Assembly: GCA_002751075.1 (NCBI GenBank) | Contig: NAOQ01000445.1 | Location: 11,827 to 22,514 of the forward strand | DNA from: Ichthyophonus hoferi | Taxonomy: Eukaryota > Opisthokonta > Ichthyosporea > Ichthyophonida > Ichthyophonidae | Length of the DNA: 10,688 nucleotides | Direction of reading: 5' to 3' | Shown: positions 1 to 7,454 of the stretch, one piece after another | Layout: every line of letters begins with the position of its first letter | Position numbering within the stretch: position 1 is the stretch's first letter | The notes under the pieces: model-generated | The model's database searches: none | What the model was told of the DNA's origin: nothing | The model's input: only the letters and a program-made list of their open reading frames with translations | Translations under genes and position numbers: made by a program

Positions 1-1239
1 GCTGACTTGCTAAAAAAAAAAACAAATGTGAACCGTTCCAATATTATATGAAAGGATCACGTAATTTGTTTTTTCTCATGCGAATAACCCGATGCAATTT
101 TCGCTTAATGCAGCTAAGCCAGTTGTAATGGGTATTTTGAAGTACAGCCGCCAAAGTTTATTCGCGGAAATCGTGAATGAATGAGTAGGAATCATTAAGG
201 TAAGGCATTATAAAATAAGAACCAATCGTTATTGTTATAAATTATTTTTTAGAAAACGTCACCAACACAAAAGCCCTGGCGAATCTTACAAAAAAAAGAT
301 AAAGAGGGATATTCTTTTACACGGTATCACATTGTCTTAAGACCCGATATGAAAAGTTCAATAATTTAATTTAATATACAACATATTGTAAGAGTGGTGT
401 ATACTAAAAATATTCGTACTTTTTTCCATTATATTATTTATTATTTTCTAGAGTATTAGTTTGTGATTTGATTCCATTAATATCAATTCTCTTCCACAAT
501 CAGTGGCTTAGGGACGGTTGTCTATTTATGCTTGACTCGGACAAAAATGTACGAATATTGACATGATACTACAATATAACTCGTGTAATATCATGGTTAT
601 TTATTAATTTATAAAACCCAACTGGAGCTAAAGAAGACTAGTCATTACCATTCTTTCTAAGTCAAATGTTAATATAATTATAAAACTCAAAACATTATTT
701 TAGTTGGAAGCTTGTAAAAAATAAATATTTATATATAATTACTATAAAAATGTATATTTTTCAATTAAAATTTTAAAATTTTAAATGTATAAAGAAAGCA
801 TGAATTTAATATTATGCTCCGGCTGAGCCTTATCGCATCTTCTGGTGAGACAGGCTGAAGAGTGGCCAATCATATTGCTTTGTTTAGGACAGATGGCATC
901 AATTGTATAATAATGATTGGTTCTATAAAAAGAAGTATTTTACTACAAGCTACGGTTTTTTAATTTTTAATATTTTATTAATGTATATGATTGGATATTG
1001 AGTTTAATATAGTGGTTTGAATACTTAATAAAATGAGTTTAAGGAATATTTGTAATATAAAATCACACTCTATGTATGTCTACTATAAGTATGTTTGAGG
1101 TTTGGTAACTATTAACGTCAATGCTTTAGAGCAAGACAAAGTCACATGGTGCCGTATTTTCCTTTGAGTGATTAAGTGTTATTTTGTTCTTTTTTATATT
1201 AATAATTTCTTAAACTGTAAAATAGCATATCGTGCCGAT
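1..1239. other. AT-rich region without a supported gene, upstream of the protease-like ORF
   Basis: No long open frame, tRNA-like box or recognisable transposon end was seen in this stretch. It is mostly A/T runs. A short less AT-rich patch at about 815-900 is followed by an inverted CCAAT box (916-920) and a TATAAAA (924-930), listed separately as a weak promoter candidate. A 16-base near-perfect inverted pair (218-233 and 909-924) is present, but the similarity does not extend beyond it. Non-coding upstream exons of the gene at 1240 could lie here and would not be recognisable by eye. Confidence 0.5.
916..930 (+). promoter_or_regulatory. Possible core promoter: inverted CCAAT box plus TATA box
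   Basis: ATTGG (the reverse of CCAAT) is followed four bases later by TATAAAA on the + strand. This lies about 310 bases upstream of the ATG at 1240, in the same orientation. CCAAT and TATA boxes are normally further apart than this, and TATAAAA-like words are frequent in such AT-rich DNA, so this is only a candidate. If it is used, the transcript would have a leader of roughly 280 bases or an intron in the 5' untranslated region. Confidence 0.18.
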
Positions 1240-1243
1240 ATGC
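1225..1243 (+). repeat. Short perfect inverted repeat over the start codon
   Basis: The arms GCATATCG and CGATATGC (8 bp each) are separated by the 3-base loop TGC. The ATG at 1240-1242 lies inside the right arm, so in RNA the start codon could be held in a small hairpin. The same 19 bases would also form a cruciform-type DNA palindrome. Confidence 0.7.
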
Positions 1244-2148
1244 AGTTTGCTTGTAGTACAGGAATGGGCATAGTCTCTGAGCCCGTGAGAGCTGCTTTTC
1301 GAGGATTTACTATCAGTCAGTATGACCTCCCTGGCTCCAAAACGTCTTGTACAGCTATTGCTGTTGTAGCAGCCAAGTTTTATCTGGACGCCCAAGGTCA
1401 GACTCGTTTCTGCATGTCTACTCATGACCAAGTTATGGAAATTCTTGCCAAGGGCGTTGTGATGCATTCCCGTTGGCTTGCTGCCGGACAAGGTAGCCGT
1501 GTTCCTTACGGTTGTCAGAAACCAGGCGAAGAATCTGACACTAGTTCAGACGATTGCGATTCCGATAAGCCAATGCACAGTATGGCTACCGCCGATGAAA
1601 TCTGTGACCTTCCCGGCCTTGGGGTGGAAGCTACAGCTACATGTTATGCTGGCTATCTCTCTCTTTCTTGCCCATTTGGTAAAACTGTTGAGGAGTCTAT
1701 TCGTGAGATTTTCAGTGCGGAAAATCTGCGGTCAGAGGAGACAAAGGCCTTTATTTTGACTACAAAAGGTTATAGTACTATGATTGGTCGTAGAGGGAGC
1801 ACTGCCGTTGTATTTGATAGCCATAGGAGATCACCCATAGACGGTCTTGCCGTTAAGCAGGAAAGAGAAGGTGGTGCTGTACTTGTATATTGTCCAAATG
1901 CAGAAATTTTAATTACCTATTTGAAAACGCTTTACGCCGCAAGGAATGAGGGGGCCTTATACACACTCCAAGAGGTAGCTCTTCATGTTGACGATACTCC
2001 TACCCCACAAAATGTTTCTCTTACGGCCATGCTCAGTGCTAAAACACAGCAGTTTCGTGAATCTGTTGGGAAGACAATCGGGTGGCCCTTTAGCTACACC
2101 CCTTCGAGAAATAATATTGATGGTCATATTGTTAGAATAGCTGTGTAG
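1240..2148 (+). CDS. Herpesvirus tegument-type (peptidase C76-like) cysteine protease/deubiquitinase domain protein
   Basis: This ORF encodes 302 residues from the first in-frame ATG. The frame is open back to 1168, but only from a GTG. Seen in the sequence: near the N-terminus, SQYD then PGSKTSCTAIAV, giving a candidate oxyanion Gln27 and nucleophile Cys37. Further on, AFILTTKGYS at about 170-179 and AVVFDSH, giving Asp193-x-His195, followed by a Gly-rich stretch and AVLVY. Known of the family: the UL36/M48 tegument deubiquitinases use Cys plus an Asp-x-His pair with an upstream Gln, and share the order 'CNG/KGY...VFDSH...G.AVLL'. Residues 97-109 form an acidic Ser/Asp/Cys-rich insert. The likely role is cleaving ubiquitin or a ubiquitin-like modifier; this is inferred. 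It looks whole and stands alone, without capsid, polymerase or terminal-repeat neighbours. It could be a captured viral or transposon-borne gene, or a host paralogue. No signal peptide or membrane segment is seen from the ATG at 1240. The call rests on motif order alone. Confidence 0.62.
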   Translation: MQFACSTGMGIVSEPVRAAFRGFTISQYDLPGSKTSCTAIAVVAAKFYLDAQGQTRFCMSTHDQVMEILAKGVVMHSRWLAAGQGSRVPYGCQKPGEESDTSSDDCDSDKPMHSMATADEICDLPGLGVEATATCYAGYLSLSCPFGKTVEESIREIFSAENLRSEETKAFILTTKGYSTMIGRRGSTAVVFDSHRRSPIDGLAVKQEREGGAVLVYCPNAEILITYLKTLYAARNEGALYTLQEVALHVDDTPTPQNVSLTAMLSAKTQQFRESVGKTIGWPFSYTPSRNNIDGHIVRIAV

Positions 2149-2380
2149 AGAGAACTCGTAATAGCGACTTATATAGCGTGTTGAATTTCTAACAACGCTT
2201 GTTATTATATTTTTTATATGTATGTATGAATGAGTCTGGTAATGGATATATAATATCAACATCACTCTTTTAAACTATAAGATATGACTGTCAGATTTCT
2301 TCCGAAGTTTTCCGTTTGGGTGAGGACCTTACAATCAACTGTATAATTGCAGATTTTAAATGGCCGTAAAGTCTTCAACT

Positions 2381-2401
2381 CCCACCACCTCCCCTTTCCC
2401 C
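2381..2401 (-). other. G-rich tract (possible G-quadruplex) on the minus strand
   Basis: The + strand reads C-runs of 3, 2, 4 and 4 within 21 bases, so the - strand carries GGGG, GGGG, GG, GG and GGG separated by one to three bases. That is enough for a two-layer quadruplex. It stands out sharply from the surrounding AT-rich sequence and lies between two convergent gene ends. Confidence 0.45.
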
Positions 2402-2409
2402 TACGCATA

Positions 2410-2468
2410 AATAAATGTTGATAATCATATTTTCAAACCAAGTGTCATAAGTTTTGAATAAAAATAAA
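2410..2468 (+). terminator. Cluster of polyadenylation signals (+ strand)
   Basis: AATAAA occurs at 2410-2415, 2457-2462 and 2463-2468, some 260-320 bases after the stop of the protease-like ORF. Three copies in 60 bases are plausible 3'-end signals for that transcript. The word is common in AT-rich DNA, so usage is inferred from position only. Confidence 0.4.
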
Positions 2469-2469
2469 T

Positions 2470-2516
2470 TACAACAACTTTTTGCTTGGTTGTGATCGTA
2501 AGGCACAGTTGTTGTA
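2470..2516. repeat. Inverted repeat with 10-bp arms in the convergent intergenic space
   Basis: TACAACAACT (2470-2479) and its exact reverse complement AGTTGTTGTA (2507-2516) flank a 27-base loop. A second, 8-base inverted pair, TTGTGATC (2490-2497) and GATCACAA (2574-2581), overlaps it. CAACTT.TTGCTTGG.TTG also occurs twice in direct orientation, near 2476 and 2589. The stretch is therefore locally repetitive and could fold. Confidence 0.55.
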
Positions 2517-2677
2517 TTGTTCTTGGGACGTTTTCCCTTTATTGAAAAGTGTTTTGTATGTTGATAAAGACCTGATCACAATGTTGCCAACTTGTTGCTT
2601 GGGTTGAAAACTAAGATTTTATATATGCCAAGACTTAGAAAAGAAATGTATTATTGAGAAAAACAGCTAGGGACATT

Positions 2678-2683
2678 TTTATT
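2678..2683 (-). terminator. Polyadenylation signal of the acyltransferase gene
   Basis: AATAAA on the - strand begins only five bases after the TAA stop of the acyltransferase gene. A second - strand AATAAA lies at 2543-2538. The first would give an unusually short 3' untranslated region, the second one of about 160 bases. Confidence 0.4.
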
Positions 2684-2688
2684 ATACA

Positions 2689-4567
2689 TTATATTTCACC
2701 TGACATTATATAATCAGGGGTTGGGCACTCAGATTCACTCATAGTAGAGTCATTCTTATTAGTGGCTTTGACGTACTGTAAAACTTCCTGGAACACCTCA
2801 TCGAACAAGTCAATAAAAGGTCGGGGGTCTTTCATACATGTCTCGTCGGCTGACACGCCAATCTGTAATTGTCCATTGTAACTAAAAATAGAAATAGAAA
2901 TCCCAATACTTCCGTGACCAGGGGCCCAAAACATAATATTTTTGAGCGTGTGACCTGAAAAAGTCCTTGCATTTTGAGGCCCTGGGACATTGGTAATCAA
3001 GACTGTGGCCTTGCGGGAGACAATATCCACCATAAATCGAGAAACATTCTCGGATGTATATGAACCTCCAAGGATGCTCCCAATCAGATACATGACTAGA
3101 GGGGTCATAGATCCTTTGAGAGAATCAAACATAGTCTTAGCAAACTTCATGTTCTCCTTGGGGTCTGAGGTATGACAGGGAAGCTTAGCAAAAGCCAAGG
3201 CAAATTGATTCTCCAAGCGAGGTGGTTCAGGGGTTGTGCGTAGGTTAATTGGGACGTAAATGTTAAGAATTTTAATCTCTCTCTTCTCTCCGTTGGCCTT
3301 GAAATAACGATGTATAGTAGACCCAAGGACACTCATAACCACATCATTGATAGTAACATCAAAGTGTCTCCTTATCGATTTGATATCCTTAATATTATAC
3401 ACCTGAGACACTGCAACATGACGCCTGCCACCTGTCTCCTTTCTGTAGTGCAGGATGTTATTGTCTGGGAGGCTAGCGAGAATGGAAAGAGCAGTGAAAG
3501 GGCCCGTTAGCGCAAGCCGAAGGGCTGTAACGTAGGGGTTGGGTGCCTTTTTCTGAAATATTTTCTTCACTGGGTCTGACCCCTTTGCTGTGGTAGGTAA
3601 AGGACGCCCAGCTGAGTCAACTGGTGTGAGAGGTTTGTCTAGAAGATCAAAGAGCATAGAAACAATACCAACGCCGTCTCCAATGACGTGATGCAATATA
3701 TTAATAAGTACAGATTCTTGACCTCCATTGAAGTTGTTGATCACTTCAAACTGTGTATGGAAAGGGAAACACGTGAGTTTTAATATTTCTACACGAACTT
3801 ATGTTATGGAAGCTCTTTCTTCAACTTAGTTAAATATGTCTATTTTATTAAAACTCTGTTGTGCAAAGTCATTTAATAATCACTGCAACCATTATGAGGT
3901 AGTCGTTTTCTATACCGATAAAGGTAGCTGTGTATTTACTCGTATTGATATTTAATATGTATTTCTATATACAAATGTACACATATGTATATATATATAA
4001 GCATGGAGGTACATAAAGTATATATCAATGATGTTGTTGGGCGACAAATATAAACTTCCTTTTTATGACTACAATATCAGGTTTTACACATACCCTCCAC
4101 AAAGGACGGTCAATAGGGAGTGGCTCAGCTGCTATACGACCCATATATTCCGTCAAGTCCTTCATATTTTTAGGTGCATATTTTGGATCCATATTTATAA
4201 TATGGTTGTCCATATTAAAATCGCCATCCTCCACCCAAAAGGGATAGCCATTGACTTTAACAAATCTTTCATAGAACCGGGAATACCTTTCATTGTTTAA
4301 AACCTTCTCTTGGAAGACTTTCTTGAGATCTTCGGCAGTGATATTTCCGCTAAAAATTTGGTAAGACTGAATTTGTAAAAGGTTACTGTAATTGTCAAAG
4401 GTACATACGTAATCATTAGGTAACATCATTGTTACTTTAGGTCCATAGAGTTTCTTTGCAAGTACAAAAGCAGCCGTTCTAGTTATCCATAGAGACATAA
4501 CATACGTTATACAAGCAACCATTACTGTGACAATGGTTGCCACAGTGTAGACAGACGCATCCTCCAT
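2689..4567 (-). CDS. Wax ester synthase / diacylglycerol acyltransferase (WSD1-like), two exons, complete
   Basis: Exon 1 is 4567-4094 and exon 2 is 3750-2689, separated by a 343-base phase-0 intron (donor AGG|GTATGT, acceptor TTTCCATACACAG). The joined product is 511 residues, typical for the family. It transfers an acyl group from acyl-CoA to a fatty alcohol or diacylglycerol, making wax ester or triacylglycerol at the ER. Residues 7-28 form a membrane anchor. HHVIGDG at 178-184 is the catalytic HHxxxDG motif. Further family landmarks are DVTINDVVMSVL (about 290-300), VPINLR (about 324-329), ITNVPGPQ (410-417) and FWAPGHGSIG followed by SIFSYNG (432-451). Splicing joins RPLWR to FEVINN, restoring the conserved 'PLWR-hydrophobic...HH' spacing. 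The start has a good context (AAAC-ATG-G). It is divergent from the lipid kinase gene and convergent with the protease-like ORF. The family is certain; the preferred substrate cannot be told from sequence. Confidence 0.93.
3975..4000. repeat. TA/GTAT simple repeat inside the acyltransferase intron
   Basis: A short degenerate ATGTACACATATGTATATATAT tract lies inside the only intron of the acyltransferase gene. It resembles the larger GTAT/TA tracts in the kinase introns. Confidence 0.6.
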
Positions 4568-4631
4568 GTTTATTTACACTTGATACTGATATAGGGTGAA
4601 GAGGATGAGGGACATAAGGGAACTATAGAAA

Positions 4632-4659
4632 GATAAAAGAGAATAAATACTCTTTTATC
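4632..4659 (-). repeat. Perfect 10-bp inverted repeat upstream of the acyltransferase start
   Basis: GATAAAAGAG (4632-4641) and CTCTTTTATC (4650-4659) are exact reverse complements around an 8-base loop, starting 65 bases upstream of the acyltransferase ATG. It may sit in the 5' leader as an RNA hairpin or in the promoter as a dyad binding site. The arms include GATA, so a paired GATA-factor site is one reading. Confidence 0.6.
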
Positions 4660-7254
4660 CTATTAAATATACTATCAACAAGAACCCTACTACAAGGAGC
4701 AACCCAGTAATATTGATAGCTTATCAAAATACATTTTAATCAAAAAAATCAAAAAAACCACCAATAGTACACTTATTTATAGGCTTCAAGATCTCATATT
4801 AACCTGCCAAGGAATTTGTTGCATACCTAAGGGGTAAAAATATGTTTGTCTATATCTATGACAATCATATATGTTTATTTAATAAAATAATATAATCAAG
4901 AAACAGTAATCATCTTCTCTTAAAAAATTAAAAACTCGTTTATTAACATAAAAATATAACATGAATATATTCTTTTTTTCACCATATTAGAGCAGTTCTG
5001 ACACGTATACCTAAGATATTTTACCCTGTATTGTTTGAGGAATGCAAATTCGAAACATCCATCTACACTGGATAAAAGCGCATGTTAATTAAAGGCTTCT
5101 CAGTTAATTACATATATTTGAATAGAAAATGCAAAGAAGTATTTTTTAATTTGGGCAGACAGTGTAGCGCAGCCTTTATTTTATCAATTGTCAGATGAGA
5201 TTAACGAGTCAAAGTGTAAATATATTATGTGATTAGTTATTTGGTGCAGTCCTTGGGGCATTCATTGTGCTCACAAGGGAGAGATGAAAAGATAATAATT
5301 CCATAAATGGAAATATTTCGAGTCAAAAATAATTTTAATTTCACTTTTATGCAACATATTCGAAACGCACCAGACATTTCCGCTGCAGTAATCCATTTTT
5401 TGGGGTGATGCCTAATACTTCTGAATGTATGGCCTTTTAAGATCGATGTAGAATATATATATTCCATATTTCTGTTACTATTGGTATAATATATAATATT
5501 TAACTTTTAAATAACCTACGGCATTATCCCAATATGGAACGATATTACGGGAAGGATTATTTTAGCTAAGCTATTTTTTTACTCTTTTTGTCTGGGATAA
5601 TGATGGTCAATCAGCCAGTAAATTATGCGTATTAGTATATAAGCGCAAAAGACGTGCTGTTTATCACTAAAGGAAAAGCATTTTCCTCTTTTTTTCTATG
5701 CCTCTAAAAAGCTTATACATTTTTAACCCAATATATTAAGGTACTTCTCATTAGTCCCTTGACTACTCGATCTAATTTCAAATAATCTGTAACAAGACAA
5801 CAAAATCCTAATGAACACGTAGTTTGGCCAAAATCCTGATAAAAAGGTGATGAAATTTTCGATCTTGCAATCACTAAATATATAACGTTCTCTACCAGCT
5901 ATTATTAGTAAACCAATTGGAAATCCCGAAGCCCGTGGGCAAATCACTAGAACTACCGCAGATTTATATACACTATTATATTTCAGCCATACATATGGCA
6001 CAAAATAAATTAAATTGACCAATCATCCCGTTTAGACGAAGGAATATTCAATTGTTTTGATTCGCATGATTTTCAAAGCTAATATTGGACCATGAGGTAA
6101 TAGGAAAATACATAGAACTGTTCAATATTAAGGAAAGAAGTTGTATTAGACCTTAATATAATTGCTATTTTTTTGGAAAATATAATTAAAAAAATATTGT
6201 TTCTTTTTTAAAAAACAGATACTTATAAATCATCAAGCAAACAGCATTTAATTAGCAATTACTATTATTTCGAGCAGTTAATCTTTACGATCTAAAATTC
6301 ATTTACCAATGATATTAACGGTAGCTAATCACATATTTCTGATTTTTATCAACGTAAGATTTTGAGGTTCACACGTCATAGTAAGGATAGACCTGGACTA
6401 ACGCTATTTTTTAATACAGCACTGCAATGACATTTTGTTATTAATGTTTTGAAATTATATTTTCTTTTCTTTTTATAATTTTTATTTTTTATTTTTCATT
6501 TTATGTCTCTATTTTATCATAAAAAAACCTGCCATTATCCTATCTCAACAAGCCTAGGATGCAGGCATACATATGATGGAGTATTGCAGACAGATCAGGG
6601 TAAATACCAAGAGACATGATATTGCTCATAATAGCACATCAGTTTCAATTGACAATTGGAAATTGTGCACCGCTTAGGGTCACTGGCGTTTATTTTTCAA
6701 TTGAATTTGGTCTTAGGAATCATGTTTTTCTTATCACACTATGTCAGTATTATCCAATTAAGTAAACGTAGACATATTCTGGATCAAATATCAGTCTTAT
6801 TAATTCTGAAGTAAGATAAAAGTGAATTTAATAAGTAGTAAAGTCATACATACAGGCACAACCTAATGAATAACAGAAATGTCATACTATAATAAACACC
6901 GCACACATAATTGGAAAGATGCTTTTTCGTTCGTTAAGCCAGTGACAATTGTCTTTTAAACAGTTAGAATGACATGTATTCTATCTTTCAGTCAGATATA
7001 TGTCGGATTTTAAACACCAGTTGGATTATCAAATTATAATAAAATACCATACATTAAACCATAGAGCAATTCTAAAAATATTTTAAAAGCAGATATTAAA
7101 TGGCATTATTTTCTATGGTAAAAACAGTCCTCTTTTCAAATATTTATCAAGTATTATCTAATCTTCTAATCTACCAATTTCCCTGATCAAAATAACCAGT
7201 ATCATTGGATCAAACCGACTGGCACCAATTCTAATTTACAACATATACCATGTG

Positions 7255-7259
7255 ATTGG
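7255..7259 (+). promoter_or_regulatory. Inverted CCAAT box upstream of the lipid kinase
   Basis: ATTGG followed by C lies about 125 bases upstream of the proposed kinase ATG and about 80 bases upstream of the CArG-type palindrome. The distance is usual for an NF-Y site, but five bases occur often by chance. Confidence 0.2.
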
Positions 7260-7336
7260 CTACTCATTACCTCTTGACGTTTCACAAGCCTTTTATTTAC
7301 ATACTACAACGTTTATTTATATTATTATATAGTACA

Positions 7337-7350
7337 TACCATATATGGTA
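7337..7350. promoter_or_regulatory. 14-bp perfect palindrome containing a CArG box (CCATATATGG)
   Basis: TACCATATATGGTA is a perfect palindrome. Its core at 7339-7348 matches CC(A/T)6GG, the consensus site for SRF/MEF2-type MADS-box factors, which occur in most eukaryotes. It ends 35 bases before the proposed kinase start codon and follows a TATA-like stretch at about 7320-7331. The position suits a proximal promoter or leader element; binding is inferred. Confidence 0.35.
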
Positions 7351-7385
7351 GCTACTTTGTCTTTCGTAGCATATTGTTCTATATT

Positions 7386-7454
7386 ATGTGGTTTGTTAAC
7401 CTGGAAGGGACTGTTGCCACAGAAACAGAAGACTTCAAAATGACTCAACCGCTG
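7386..7454 (+). other. Tentative first coding exon of the lipid kinase
   Basis: An ATG opens MWFVNLEGTVATETEDFKMT and ends with CTG before the donor GTAAAG, in phase 0, as exon 2 requires. The 'V.L.G' start followed by an acidic turn and '..PL' is what the first strands of a PH-like domain look like, but this is weak evidence. The composition is less AT-rich than its flanks. Another first exon further upstream, or one between 7455 and 7972, cannot be excluded. Confidence 0.4.

Larger units (their letters stand above)
2149..2688. other. Intergenic space between convergent genes
   Basis: The + strand gene ends at 2148 and the - strand gene at 2689, so the two face each other across 540 bases. 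The stretch holds AATAAA-type signals for both strands, a C-rich tract (G-rich on the - strand) at 2381-2401, and an inverted repeat at 2470-2516. No ORF with recognisable content is present. Confidence 0.7.
4568..7385. other. Long AT-rich spacer between divergent genes; no gene supported
   Basis: This 2.8 kb stretch should contain the 5' ends and promoters of both divergent lipid genes. Open frames here, such as the - strand frames at 5237-5467 and 5723-6022, reach at most about 100 codons, resemble no family I recognise and have an AT-driven composition. A T-rich pyrimidine run lies at about 6460-6520. No tRNA boxes, transposon termini or long repeats were found. A terminal exon ending in a Cys-containing HNECPKDCTK on the - strand near 5240 is conceivable but unsupported. 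Confidence 0.5.

Noticed and set aside
218-924. 16-base near-perfect inverted pair (AGAACCAATC.TTATT at 218-233 and its reverse at 909-924), possibly the ends of a small transposon
   Set aside because: Similarity stops at the 16 bases, no matching target-site duplication was seen, and nothing transposase-like lies between. CCAAT plus A/T flanks can match by chance.
1168-1239. Upstream 24-codon extension of the protease-like ORF with a hydrophobic, signal-like start
   Set aside because: The frame begins with GTG, not ATG, and the sequence is AT-rich like the non-coding flank. The first ATG is at 1240.
5237-5467. 76-codon minus-strand frame ending in a Cys-containing tail, a possible terminal exon
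   Set aside because: A pyrimidine-rich acceptor-like stretch exists near the tail, but no partner exons or domain could be found.
5723-6022. 99-codon minus-strand open frame with a hydrophobic product
   Set aside because: No recognisable motif, composition as in the surrounding AT-rich DNA, and no splice or polyadenylation context to support it.
6640-6700. CAATTG-rich near-palindromic stretch
   Set aside because: The symmetry is broken, the arms are short, and such words are expected in AT-rich DNA.
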